Source: DALYJJ01 sp031969915 (GTDB lineage Bacteria > Acidobacteriota > Terriglobia > Bryobacterales > Bryobacteraceae). Taken from it: a DNA stretch of 28,527 nt. The stretch is taken from assembly GCA_031969915.1 (NCBI GenBank), contig DALYJJ010000081.1, positions 1-28,527 of the forward strand. The letters run 5' to 3'. How positions within the stretch are numbered: the stretch's first letter is position 1; every line of letters starts with the position of its first letter. A program made the translations under genes and the position numbers. Below the pieces are notes generated by a model. It did not search any database, was not told the origin of the DNA, and saw only the letters and a list, made by a program, of their open reading frames with translations. Below are positions 1 through 7,392 of this stretch, piece by piece.

Positions 1-427
1 GCCCGCGGCGACGATCATTGTCAAGGCCGCCGCCGTGGCCGATTACCACATCGCGGACGTGCCGGAGCAGAAGCGCAAGAAGACGGCTGCCCGTTTGACG
101 CTCGACCTCGACCCCACCCCCGACATTCTGGCCGATGTCGGACAGCGAAAGGGCGACCGTCTGCTGATCGGTTTCGCCGCCGAAACGCAGAACCTGGTCG
201 AGGAATCCAAGCGCAAGATGGCTTCGAAGAATTGCGATATGGTGGTCGGCAACCTGGTGGGACACGAACAGGTTGGGACCGGGTTCGAGGCCGACGAGAA
301 CGAAGTCACCGTGGTCACCCGCGGCGGCGACGTGGTTCGCATCGACCGCGCCTCCAAGCGCGACGTGGCGGACCGCATCTTCGACGAGGCGTTGAAACTC
401 CGGCTGTCCTTGCACGCCGCGCAATGA
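1..427 (+). CDS. coaBC: Phosphopantothenate-cysteine ligase domain of CoaBC (3' part, cut by window edge)
   Basis: The frame is open from base 2, so the gene begins outside the window and about 141 C-terminal residues are visible. CoaBC makes 4'-phosphopantetheine for coenzyme A: CoaB joins phosphopantothenate to cysteine using CTP, and CoaC decarboxylates the product. Visible CoaB hallmarks are the KAAAVADY segment, the basic run KRKKT that contacts substrate, the LLIGFAAET strand, and the KRKMASKNCDMVVGN region where the Lys and the final Asn sit in the CTP-binding part. The CoaC domain should lie upstream and is not seen. The stop codon overlaps the next gene's start as ATGA, so the two are probably translationally coupled. 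The GTG at 35 lies inside the conserved segment and is not a start. Confidence 0.9.
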   Translation, partial: PAATIIVKAAAVADYHIADVPEQKRKKTAARLTLDLDPTPDILADVGQRKGDRLLIGFAAETQNLVEESKRKMASKNCDMVVGNLVGHEQVGTGFEADENEVTVVTRGGDVVRIDRASKRDVADRIFDEALKLRLSLHAAQ

Positions 428-1164
428 CGCACGAGGAACTCCGCCGCCGGCTTGAATTCTATCGCGATCTCGGAATCAAGGAGATCTACCGGCGTGAAGG
501 GACCGTTTCCGAGGAACCCGCCCTGTCCCGCCCCGAACCCAGCGCCATGCCCGAGTCTTTGCCGCCTATCCTTCCGAGCCTTGCTCCGGAAGACGACACC
601 CTCGAGAAGATCCGCGCCGACCTCGGCGAATGCACCCGCTGCGGCCTCCACCGCACGCGGAAGAAGATCGTCTTCGGTTCCGGCAACGCGGAGGCGAAAC
701 TCGTTTTCGTCGGCGAAGGCCCGGGTGCGGACGAAGACGAGCAGGGGCTGCCGTTCGTCGGCCGCGCCGGCCAGTTGCTCACCCAGATGATCGACAACAC
801 CGCCGCCAAGGAAGGCATTCCCATCCAGAGGGCCGACGTCTACATCTGCAACGTCGTCAAGTGCCGGCCCCCGGAAAACCGCACTCCGGAGCCGGATGAG
901 ATGGAGATCTGCGGCGAGTTTCTGTTCCGCCAGTTGCAGGCCATCCGGCCGAAGGCGATCTGCGCACTGGGCGCCACCGCGTCACGGGCCCTGTTGGCGC
1001 GCAAGGAAGGGGTCACCAAAATGCGCGGCAACTGGTACAAGTGGCGCGATATCCCGGTGATGGTCACCTACCATCCTTCCTACCTGCTGCGCCCGTACAA
1101 TCAGAACGCCAAGCGCGAGGCCTGGGAGGATCTGAAGAAGGTCCTGCATTACGTCTATGACTGA
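424..1164 (+). CDS. Family-4 uracil-DNA glycosylase (Fe-S type)
   Basis: This 246-residue enzyme should remove uracil from DNA to start base-excision repair. Two motifs fix the family: GEGPGADEDEQGLPFVGRAG at residues 97-116, which carries the uracil-binding and catalytic loop, and YHPSYLLR near residue 213. Four cysteines suited to a [4Fe-4S] cluster are present at C70, C73, C147 and C163 (C-x2-C, then C-x15-C), as in thermophile-type UDGa enzymes. An N-terminal stretch of about 60 residues, proline-rich from residue 32, precedes the catalytic domain; similar stretches occur in bacterial members annotated as phage SPO1-polymerase-related. ATG 424 was chosen because it forms an ATGA overlap with coaBC. 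A reading frame continues further upstream but only as antisense-like sequence within coaBC. The gene overlaps tmk by 8 bases. Confidence 0.93.
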   Translation: MTHEELRRRLEFYRDLGIKEIYRREGTVSEEPALSRPEPSAMPESLPPILPSLAPEDDTLEKIRADLGECTRCGLHRTRKKIVFGSGNAEAKLVFVGEGPGADEDEQGLPFVGRAGQLLTQMIDNTAAKEGIPIQRADVYICNVVKCRPPENRTPEPDEMEICGEFLFRQLQAIRPKAICALGATASRALLARKEGVTKMRGNWYKWRDIPVMVTYHPSYLLRPYNQNAKREAWEDLKKVLHYVYD

Positions 1165-1804
1165 TCGCGGGCCGGGCGTTTTCATCACCTTCGAGGGGAC
1201 CGACGGCTGCGGGAAGTCCACTCAGTTGCGGCTGTTCGTCGAGCGGCTCCGTGCCGGCGGCCGCGCGGTGGCGGAGACCGCCGAACCCGGGGGAACGCCG
1301 ATCGGAAGACAAATCCGGCGTGTTTTGTTGGATGGGCGCAACCAGGAACTCTCGCCCACCGCCGAACTGCTGCTCTACTTCGCCGCGCGAGCCCAGAACG
1401 TCGACGAGGTGGTGGAGGCGGCGCTCGAGCGCGGCGAAATCGTGGTTTGCGACCGGTGGACGGATTCGACCCTGGTCTATCAGGGCGCCGGCCGCGGCCT
1501 GGGTGCCGAAGTGGTGGAGCAGTTGGACGCGGTGGCCTGCCGCGGCCTTCGGCCGGACCTCACGATCTGCCTGGAAATCGATCTCGCCACCAGCCTGGAA
1601 CGAGCGCACGCGCGCAATCGCGAGACCACCGGCGGCGAAACCCGCATGGATGAGCAGGCCGTGGAATTCCATGAACGCGTGCGCGAAGGCTACAGGCTGC
1701 TGGCGGCGCGCGAGCCCGAGCGCGTGAAACTCGTCGACGGCCGCGGCTCCCTGGAAGAAGTCGCCGGGCGCGTCTGGCGCGTCGCGGAGCCTTATGTTCG
1801 CTGA
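1157..1804 (+). CDS. tmk: Thymidylate kinase
   Basis: This 215-residue kinase phosphorylates dTMP to dTDP with ATP in the cytoplasm and is essential for DNA synthesis. The P-loop GTDGCGKS is at residues 14-21. The EPGGT motif (about 43-47) and the DRWTDSTLVYQG segment (the DR-Y/F/W motif that binds dTMP) are present, and a LID region with GGETRMD lies near residue 165. Length and motif order match the bacterial Tmk family. The start overlaps the UDG gene by 8 bases and the 3' end overlaps holB by 11 bases. This places it inside a compact operon in which tmk-holB adjacency is common across bacteria. Nothing unusual was seen. Confidence 0.96.
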   Translation: MTDRGPGVFITFEGTDGCGKSTQLRLFVERLRAGGRAVAETAEPGGTPIGRQIRRVLLDGRNQELSPTAELLLYFAARAQNVDEVVEAALERGEIVVCDRWTDSTLVYQGAGRGLGAEVVEQLDAVACRGLRPDLTICLEIDLATSLERAHARNRETTGGETRMDEQAVEFHERVREGYRLLAAREPERVKLVDGRGSLEEVAGRVWRVAEPYVR

Positions 1805-2816
1805 CTTCCACGGCAACAGCAAGGTGCAGGAATCGCTCGCGCACATGGCGGCCTCGGACCGCATTCCGCACACGCTCCTGCTCGCCGGACCCGAGGGTGT
1901 CGGCAAGGCAACCCTCGCGCGGCGCTTCGCGGCACGGCTGCTCGGGCGCCCCGAGCTGATCGAGAAGGACGACCTGAGCGCGCCGGCCAACATCGAACTG
2001 CTGGCCGAGCGCGAGAAACTGCCTTCCGAAAAGCGCGCCGACGATCCCCTCATGCTCGCGTCCTACCCCGACTTCGTCACGTTCCCGCCCGACGGTCCGC
2101 TCCGCCAGATCTCCATCCAACAGATGCGCCTGTTGAAGGAGCGCGCGCCCTTCAAGCCGAATCACGGGCGCTACCGTGTCTTCCTGATTGACCGTATCGA
2201 CCGCGCCAACGAACAGGCCGCCAACTCATTGCTCAAGACCCTCGAAGAACCTCCCGCCCATCTGGTGATGGTCTTGACCGCCGAAAACGCCTACGACCTG
2301 CTGCCCACCATCCGTTCGCGCTCCGTGATTCTGCACCTCACGTTGCTCAACGACGCGGAGATGGCGCGCTTCGTCGGGGAGCGCGGGCTGGACAATCCCG
2401 AGCGCCGTCTCGCACTCGCGGGCGGTAGCCCGGGCGTGGCCGTCTCGCTCGATCTGGAGGCATACGACAAGCGCCGGGCCGCCATGCTCGCCCTTCTCGA
2501 AGCCGCTTCCGGCAGGGCGCCCTTCGCCTCCTGGGCGCGGTTCTCGGAGTCCATCGGCGCCAGCAAGAGCGAGAAGCTCGATAGCTATCTGCGCGTGCTC
2601 TACGGCCTGCTCGAAGACCTGCTCCTGCTCCGCCACGGACGGACGCCGCGCAACGGCGATGTCCGGGCACGCCTGGAACCGCTGGCCGCCGCCGTAACCT
2701 TCGACTGGATCTCGCGCGCTTCTCAACAGACTGGCGAACTGGTTGAGCTGGTGCGCCGCAATATCCAGAAATCGATCGCTCTCGACGCGTTCGCGATGAG
2801 CCTGCGCGGCCGGTAG
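1794..2816 (+). CDS. holB: DNA polymerase III delta' subunit (clamp-loader AAA+ protein)
   Basis: This 340-residue AAA+ protein belongs to the clamp-loader complex that opens the sliding clamp. The Walker A-like GPEGVGKAT is at residues 32-40. The VFLIDRIDRANEQAANSLLKTLEEPP stretch gives the Walker B/DExx-like region and the highly conserved LLKTLEEPP, and TIRSRS holds the SRC-like arginine-finger motif with Ser in place of Cys. The whole protein has no cysteine, so the four-cysteine zinc module that usually follows Walker A in delta' and gamma/tau is missing and replaced by a charged loop (about residues 50-85). Its position after tmk with an 11-base overlap supports delta' rather than gamma/tau (dnaX). 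Confidence 0.92.
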   Translation: MFADFHGNSKVQESLAHMAASDRIPHTLLLAGPEGVGKATLARRFAARLLGRPELIEKDDLSAPANIELLAEREKLPSEKRADDPLMLASYPDFVTFPPDGPLRQISIQQMRLLKERAPFKPNHGRYRVFLIDRIDRANEQAANSLLKTLEEPPAHLVMVLTAENAYDLLPTIRSRSVILHLTLLNDAEMARFVGERGLDNPERRLALAGGSPGVAVSLDLEAYDKRRAAMLALLEAASGRAPFASWARFSESIGASKSEKLDSYLRVLYGLLEDLLLLRHGRTPRNGDVRARLEPLAAAVTFDWISRASQQTGELVELVRRNIQKSIALDAFAMSLRGR

Positions 2817-2823
2817 CGCCGCC

Positions 2824-2852
2824 TTGCGAGCCTCACGCCCGTGTGGTATCAA
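2824..2852 (+). promoter_or_regulatory. Possible sigma-70-type promoter for the hfq-like gene
   Basis: TTGCGA (2824-2829) is separated by 17 bases from TATCAA (2847-2852), each matching four of six consensus positions. It lies just after the holB stop and would give a leader of about 80 bases carrying the hairpin at 2871-2910. This is a motif match by eye only. Confidence 0.35.
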
Positions 2853-2870
2853 TGGAGTCAACGAACCTCA

Positions 2871-2910
2871 CACTGTCGGTGCAAAACCATCTGTCCTAGT
2901 AACCGACGTG
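2871..2910 (+). promoter_or_regulatory. Leader hairpin upstream of the hfq-like gene
   Basis: CAC-T-GTCGGT (2871-2880) pairs with ACCGAC-GTG (2902-2910), giving nine base pairs with one bulged T and a 21-base loop. It ends 16 bases before the AAGGAG ribosome-binding site. There is no following T-run, so it is not a terminator. A role in translation or RNA stability is inference. Confidence 0.45.
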
Positions 2911-2939
2911 GTCCGAACTCAGCCGTAAGGAGTGGCCCC

Positions 2940-3239
2940 GTGGAGACCGCTAATCGCAAGCTCATTCGACCCGCCTTTAACGACATGAAGGACAAACCGG
3001 CGGCGAAGAACAACCTCAAGAACCGCAATATTCCTCCGGAACAAACAAACGCCGAGAATTTTTATTACGTCAAGCAGATGCAGGCCAAGACGCCGATGGT
3101 CATCGTTCTCAAGGACGGTGAAGAGATCCACGGCTACATTGAGTGGTACGACAAGTCCTGCCTCAAGGTAAACCGTGAAGGGGTGCCCAATCTGCTGGTT
3201 TACAAGTCAAACATCAAGTACATGTACAAGGTGGAGTAG
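2940..3239 (+). CDS. hfq: Hfq-like Sm-fold RNA chaperone with N-terminal basic extension
   Basis: The 99-residue product resembles Hfq, the ring-forming RNA chaperone that helps small RNAs pair with mRNAs. Residues about 40-97 fit the Sm fold: an N-terminal helix (FYYVKQMQAKTP), the Sm1 segment with VIVLKDGEEIHGYIEWYDKS, and an Sm2-like YKSNIKYMYK. The usual YKHA is changed to YKSN, and the position matching E. coli F42 is Ser73, so the proximal RNA-binding face is atypical. The first 39 residues are basic and probably disordered. GTG 2940 was chosen because AAGGAG (2927-2932) lies 7 bases upstream. The frame extends upstream to 2841, but that part looks non-coding and contains the leader hairpin. 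ATG at 2985 is an alternative start. Confidence 0.8.
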   Translation: METANRKLIRPAFNDMKDKPAAKNNLKNRNIPPEQTNAENFYYVKQMQAKTPMVIVLKDGEEIHGYIEWYDKSCLKVNREGVPNLLVYKSNIKYMYKVE

Positions 3240-3264
3240 CGCGATCTCCGCTTTGACGCGATCC

Positions 3265-3293
3265 GCCCGCCCCGGTTCACGCCGGTGGCGGGC
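3265..3293. terminator. Hairpin between convergent genes
   Basis: GCCCGCC (3265-3271) pairs with GGCGGGC (3287-3293), and inside it CCGG (3272-3275) pairs with CCGG (3282-3285). This is a very stable stem sitting between the hfq-like stop and the thioesterase stop. The plus-strand tail TTCCCATTTCTA is only weakly T-rich, so it may end transcription from both sides imperfectly. Confidence 0.55.
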
Positions 3294-3302
3294 TTCCCAT
3301 TT

Positions 3303-3794
3303 CTAATCGCCTTCCGGCCGTGGCTTGCGCTGTTGCAGCCGGTATTCCCGCCGCCGTGCCGCTTCTTCGTAGCGGCGCTTTTCTTCGTCGGTTTCCGGAA
3401 TTACCGGCGGAACGCGCGTGGGTTTACCTGCTTTGTCGAGGGCCACGAACGTCAGATAGGCCGACGAGGTGTGGCGCACTTGCCCGGTTTGAAGATCCTC
3501 CACCAGCACCTTCACACCCACTTCCATCGAGGTCGTGAAAACCCGGTTGACCACCGACTTCAACACCACCAGTTGCCCGATGTGCACCGGGTGCAGAAAC
3601 GTCATGTAGTCCACCGAAGCCGTGACCACGGGAATCCGCGCATGGCGGATGGCAGCGAGCGCGCCTGCCATGTCCACCAGGTGCATCACGCGGCCGCCGA
3701 GCAGGTTCCCGAGCGGATTGGCGTCGTTGGGAAGCGCGATCTCGGAGTATTCGGACATCGAATCGCGGACCGGGCGTCCGGGCATGTCGCTCAT
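3303..3794 (-). CDS. Acyl-CoA thioesterase, hotdog fold (YciA/BFIT type)
   Basis: This 163-residue protein should hydrolyse acyl-CoA thioesters in the cytoplasm as a hotdog-fold multimer. The PNDANPLGNLLGGRVMHLVD segment (residues 22-41) matches the family's catalytic region, with Asn26 and Asp41 in the expected places. It is followed by an AAIRHARIPVVTASVDYMTFLHPV strand region typical of the fold. A charged C-terminal tail of about 35 residues (DEEKRRYEEAARRREYRLQQ) extends past the domain and is probably helical. Its ATG overlaps the stop of the upstream gene as ATGA on the minus strand, so the two form a pair. Substrate chain length cannot be read from sequence. Confidence 0.88.
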   Translation of the reverse strand: MSDMPGRPVRDSMSEYSEIALPNDANPLGNLLGGRVMHLVDMAGALAAIRHARIPVVTASVDYMTFLHPVHIGQLVVLKSVVNRVFTTSMEVGVKVLVEDLQTGQVRHTSSAYLTFVALDKAGKPTRVPPVIPETDEEKRRYEEAARRREYRLQQRKPRPEGD

Positions 3795-4204
3795 TCGTGT
3801 TTGCTCTCCCTGTAGCAGTGCGCGTAGGCCTCGGCTTGCGCCTGAAGGACCGTGAGCGCGAAATCCGGCGCGGCCGGATGGCCCAGCGCCACCGTGATCG
3901 AACCGTGGCCGGCGGGCGCGTAGGACTTCTCGAACGCGTACGCCACGCGCACGCCCCCCGCGCTTTCGTCCTCGATCAGGAACCGCACCGCGTCCGCGTC
4001 CGCCTGCACGGGAAATCGCGTGCAGGCGCCGCCCGCGTACCCCACGTTGCAGCCGGCGCGCAGGAGCGCTTCACCGGGCCGCCACGGAGCTTCGCCTGGC
4101 AATCGGCAATCGCCCTCGAACATCCCGCCCAGCGGCATCGACGCCGCCGGCACGCCGTTCGATTCGGCCATGCGCCGTTCCGGCCGGAAGTACGGGCACG
4201 GCAT
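3791..4204 (-). CDS. Uncharacterised four-cysteine protein
   Basis: I do not assign a function to this 137-residue protein. It opens with MPCPYFRPERRM and contains C3, C33, C52 and C61, with the local pattern CNVGYAGGACTRFP. The spacing could bind a metal or an iron-sulfur cluster, but this is inference. A further cysteine (AHCYRE) lies near the C-terminus. The second half has beta-strand-like alternation and no membrane segment. ATG 4204 was chosen; a TTG at 4237 in the same frame would run into the divergent TPR gene. It overlaps the thioesterase gene by 4 bases (ATGA), which implies co-transcription. I recall similar cysteine-patterned proteins in acidobacterial genomes but cannot check this here. 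Confidence 0.7.
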   Translation of the reverse strand: MPCPYFRPERRMAESNGVPAASMPLGGMFEGDCRLPGEAPWRPGEALLRAGCNVGYAGGACTRFPVQADADAVRFLIEDESAGGVRVAYAFEKSYAPAGHGSITVALGHPAAPDFALTVLQAQAEAYAHCYRESKHE

Positions 4205-4230
4205 CGCCCGTATATTAACATGGGGACTTG
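4205..4230. promoter_or_regulatory. 26-base divergent intergenic segment with AT-rich core
   Basis: Only 26 bases separate the two divergent start codons. The segment contains TATATTAA (4211-4218), strikingly AT-rich for this genome, and it can be read as a -10-like element on either strand. GGGGA (4222-4226) could serve as the ribosome-binding site for the plus gene. Confidence 0.35.
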
Positions 4231-4545
4231 ATGGCAACCGACCGGATCGAACTTCTGAAAAGCCTGCTCGAACAGGACCCCAAGAACACCTTCGCGCGCT
4301 ATGGCATCGCGATGGAATACGCCAACCGCGGAAAGTTGAATGAGGCTGTGGAAGCCCACCGTGCGCTGCTCGCCGACAACCCCGGCTACGGGGCGTCCTA
4401 CTATCACTGCGGGCAGGCGCTCTCGCAACTGGGCCGCTACGAGGAGGCGCGCGAGATCTACGAACGCGGCATCGAGGCCACTACCAAGGGCGGCGACCTG
4501 CACACGCGCGGCGAAATCCAGGCGGCGCTAGATCTGCTGCCCTGA
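4231..4545 (+). CDS. Small TPR-repeat protein
   Basis: This 104-residue helical protein has about two to three tetratricopeptide repeats: FARYGIAMEYANRGKLNEAVEAHRALLADNP, ASYYHCGQALSQLGRYEEAREIYERGI, and a partial flanking helix at each end. The Gly/Ala/Tyr positions and the DNPG turn fit the TPR consensus. TPRs usually bind partner proteins, and the partner is unknown. No signal peptide is seen, so it is probably cytoplasmic. ATG 4231 was chosen because GGGGA lies just upstream; TTG 4228 is in frame but less likely. Its 3' end overlaps the convergent GNAT gene by 18 bases, so the two transcripts are complementary at their tails. Confidence 0.85.
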   Translation: MATDRIELLKSLLEQDPKNTFARYGIAMEYANRGKLNEAVEAHRALLADNPGYGASYYHCGQALSQLGRYEEAREIYERGIEATTKGGDLHTRGEIQAALDLLP

Positions 4546-5088
4546 TTCCCATTCGTCGCGGAGCAGTGCGTACACGGCGTGATCGTCGAAACGGCCGTTG
4601 ACGCAGCCCCCCTGCCGGTGGATCCCTTCCAGCCTGAATCCAAGACGCTCCGGCACGGCGCGGCTGCGGCTGTTTGCAACTGCGCACTGGATCACCACCC
4701 GCTGCATGCCTCGTTCTTCGAACAGGTGCCGCACCAGCCGGCGGCAGGCCGCCGTCGCGATGCCCCGGCCTTGCGCGCTCCCGGCGAGCCAGTAGCCGAT
4801 TTCCGCCTTCTTCGCCTCCAGATCCATCGGATGCGTGCCGATACCGCCTGCGAAGGCGCGGCCATTCCAGATGCCGAGCGCGAGTACTCGCCCTTTGGCG
4901 AAGTCCAGGAGGCTCTGTTCAATGAAGGCCAGCGTGTCGGCGGAGGTGCGGCTGGCGTCCACCCAGGGCAGCCATTCACGCAGGGAGGCGCGGTTGGCGT
5001 CCACCACGGCGAAGACCTCTTCGGCGTGCCGCGGCTCCAGGAGCCGCAGCTCGACGCCGGGCAGAATTGTGCATTCGAGCATCGCCAT
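4528..5088 (-). CDS. GNAT N-acetyltransferase, RimJ/RimL type
   Basis: This 186-residue protein should transfer acetyl from acetyl-CoA to an amine, in the family of ribosomal-protein N-terminal acetyltransferases. It shows the N-terminal strand ELRLLEPRHAEEVFAVVDANRASLREWLPWVD typical of the RimL/YdaF branch. The acetyl-CoA loop segment EIGYWLAGSAQGRGIATAACRRLV contains the Q-x-x-G-x-A/G pattern (QGRGIA). A late VPERLGFRLEGIHRQ stretch replaces the usual S-x-x-x-x-EK-x-GF. ATG 5088 is supported by AGGAGGAG on the minus strand (5095-5102) 6 bases upstream. TATAGT (minus, 5109-5114) is a possible -10 box. Confidence 0.88.
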   Translation of the reverse strand: MAMLECTILPGVELRLLEPRHAEEVFAVVDANRASLREWLPWVDASRTSADTLAFIEQSLLDFAKGRVLALGIWNGRAFAGGIGTHPMDLEAKKAEIGYWLAGSAQGRGIATAACRRLVRHLFEERGMQRVVIQCAVANSRSRAVPERLGFRLEGIHRQGGCVNGRFDDHAVYALLRDEWESGQQI

Positions 5089-5115
5089 TCCGGGCTCCTC
5101 CTGCGTCTACTATAA

Positions 5116-7368
5116 GTGACGCCGGCGAAAACATTTCTGACCTTCTTGTTTGTGGCTTCCGCGGGTCCGGTTTGGGCCAGTGCGCCCCGGGCGTGCTCCG
5201 CCAGTGCTCCCCTCGGTTCGTTCCACTTGACCGCCCAAGCGCCCGGCCAGCCGCCGCTGCCCCTGCGGGACGTTCGCAAGTTGCTGCCCGGTTATTCCGT
5301 TCGATACCAGCCGCGGGAGGCACAGGGCGGGGAAGTGGCGCTGCTGGTGGCGGGTGCGGCCTCGCAGGAGTTTCTGGTCCTGCCCCAGAAGCCCGCGACG
5401 GCCGAGGCGTCCTGGACCCTGCCCGTGCGCGCGAGCCTCGTCGCTGTCGTCTATGGACCGGGCGGACTCGACCGGAAGAAGGTCGGGCAACTGGTGAAGC
5501 GCGACCCGGGCCTGGTCTCGCAACTCGCCGACTACGCCGAGCAGACCGCCCAGACCGAGGCGATCATCGAGCGGCTGACCTCCCCGCGCACGCCCGCTTC
5601 GGCCACCTGGGATGCCGCGTTGGCGGGCTTCGCCACGCGCTACGGCGTTCCCGCAACGGCCCTCGATCCGCGCGCCCCGTTCGAACAACAAGCTCACGTT
5701 CTGTTGCGGGCCATCAACCCCGCTCTGTCTTCCTACGATCCGCTGCAGCCGGAACCCCGCCTCCGGATGCAGCAGTCGGCGGGCCTGGCGGCGTCGGTGG
5801 CCGGGCTCTTCTTTGGAAACTCGGTCGGCCTGGCGGCGGGCGGCGCTTCGCTACTCCTCAACCTGCGGTCGCTTCTGCTTCCGAACACGGAGTTCCGCTC
5901 GTCGTTCGCCCAACTCGATCCGCACTCGCCGGCGGTGGTGAGCCTGTGCGCCAAGCGCGAGGCAGCGCGTTCGCGCACTCGGATGGCTTACCTGTGGGCG
6001 CATCGCCTGGTGGATTCGGATGCCCCGGCGCTTTCCCTGGGCGGCCTGGCCGCCGTACCGGCGGGTGTGAAAAGCGCCCTTCCGCTGACCGCGGACGATG
6101 ACCAGCTCGCCGCCCTTTTGCGCGATTGGCAATTGGAGCGCATCGATGGATCGACGTCCGTTGCGGTCCCGGTGCGGCTGGCCCCCGATACACGCCGCGC
6201 CGAGATCGATCTCTCGCAAGTGACCCTGGCGCCCGGCGCGTTCCGCCTGACGGCGGCGTGGGACTGGACCCGCGTCGCGGTGGACGGTGTGCTCCAGGTG
6301 GAGGAGATTCCGCGCAATTTCGACGTGAAGGGCGCACTGGTGGCGGGCGGTGAGAATCGGATCTCTCTCGCCGCACCCACGCTGCGCTATCTGGAATCGG
6401 TATCGCTCAAGGCGGGCCAGACGGAGTTCGCGGGGTCGTGGGACGGCGGTGTTGTGCGTTGGAGCGCGCCGCTGCCCGCCGGGCCGGCGCTGCTGACGGT
6501 TCGCCAGCAGGGCGGTGTTGTGGTGGAGATCCCGGTGCGCGTTCTGCCGCCCCATCCCGCACTGAGCGGGCTTCCGCTGCGTGCGAACCTCGGAGAGGAG
6601 GCGCAGGTACTGACGATCGCGGGCAAGGGACTCGACCGAATCGAAGCGATCGAGACGGAGGCGGGCATGGTGGAACTGGGCGCGGGCCGCGCGGATGTTC
6701 GCCTCGCGCCGCGCACTACGGTGGGGCTGTACGATCTTCGCTTGCGAGTCGAAGGCTTGCCAGAGCCGCTGGTTCTGCCCTCGGCGCTGCGCGTGGCCGG
6801 CCCCAGGCCGCGCATCGAAGGCGTTCGATTCGCATTGCCCCGGACCACTGTTTCCCTGAGGCCCGCGGAATTGCCGGCCGGTGCGCCCGTGACGTTCGAA
6901 GTGAAGGCCGTTCACGCGGAAGGAGCGGCGGTGCGCCTGCGCTGCGGCGCGCGAACCGTCGACGCACGCGTCAGCCGGCTTTCGCCGGGCGCGCTGTTCT
7001 TCACTGCGACCATGCCCGACGCCGGCTGCTCCCTGGAAGCGGAGATGGAAACCGGCGAGGGCGTTTCCTGCCCCCACGTGTTGGGTCGCGTGGTGCGATT
7101 ACCGCGGCTCCAGGAGTTGGCCGTTTCCGGCGAAGCGCTCTCGGAGGGCGTGTTCGCCGGCTCCCTCCGCGGGCTGGATCTCGAGCTCATCGCCAGGACC
7201 GGATGGAACGGGCGCGACGGCCTGGACGTGACCGCGCTCCCATCGCCCGCCGGCCATGAGCAAGCGCTGGACGTTCCCATTCCCTGGCCTTCGCCCGCGC
7301 CCCGCGCCCCGCTCTACATCTGGCTCCGCGGCGATTCCGAAGGACGCCGCACGGAACTCCGCTACTGA
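5116..7368 (+). CDS. Large secreted protein of unknown function
   Basis: The 750-residue product starts with a clear signal peptide (TPAKTFLTFLFVASAGPVWASA), so it is exported. I do not recognise a catalytic domain. The N-terminal third is mixed, with an alpha-helical region (about 150-230) and a glycine-rich apolar stretch near 235-260 (VAGLFFGNSVGLAAGGASLLL) that could be a membrane-associated or buried helix. The remainder is beta-rich with repeated short strands, including LPLRANLGEEAQVLTIAGKG, which resembles Ig/IPT-type domains. Two cysteines lie near 638 and 653, compatible with a disulfide in the periplasm. GTG 5116 was chosen because the signal peptide begins there; no good ribosome-binding site is visible. 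It is followed after 24 bases by the peptidase gene. Confidence 0.75.
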   Translation: MTPAKTFLTFLFVASAGPVWASAPRACSASAPLGSFHLTAQAPGQPPLPLRDVRKLLPGYSVRYQPREAQGGEVALLVAGAASQEFLVLPQKPATAEASWTLPVRASLVAVVYGPGGLDRKKVGQLVKRDPGLVSQLADYAEQTAQTEAIIERLTSPRTPASATWDAALAGFATRYGVPATALDPRAPFEQQAHVLLRAINPALSSYDPLQPEPRLRMQQSAGLAASVAGLFFGNSVGLAAGGASLLLNLRSLLLPNTEFRSSFAQLDPHSPAVVSLCAKREAARSRTRMAYLWAHRLVDSDAPALSLGGLAAVPAGVKSALPLTADDDQLAALLRDWQLERIDGSTSVAVPVRLAPDTRRAEIDLSQVTLAPGAFRLTAAWDWTRVAVDGVLQVEEIPRNFDVKGALVAGGENRISLAAPTLRYLESVSLKAGQTEFAGSWDGGVVRWSAPLPAGPALLTVRQQGGVVVEIPVRVLPPHPALSGLPLRANLGEEAQVLTIAGKGLDRIEAIETEAGMVELGAGRADVRLAPRTTVGLYDLRLRVEGLPEPLVLPSALRVAGPRPRIEGVRFALPRTTVSLRPAELPAGAPVTFEVKAVHAEGAAVRLRCGARTVDARVSRLSPGALFFTATMPDAGCSLEAEMETGEGVSCPHVLGRVVRLPRLQELAVSGEALSEGVFAGSLRGLDLELIARTGWNGRDGLDVTALPSPAGHEQALDVPIPWPSPAPRAPLYIWLRGDSEGRRTELRY

Positions 7369-7392
7369 CGGCCCGCGGTATCCTATTCGCTT

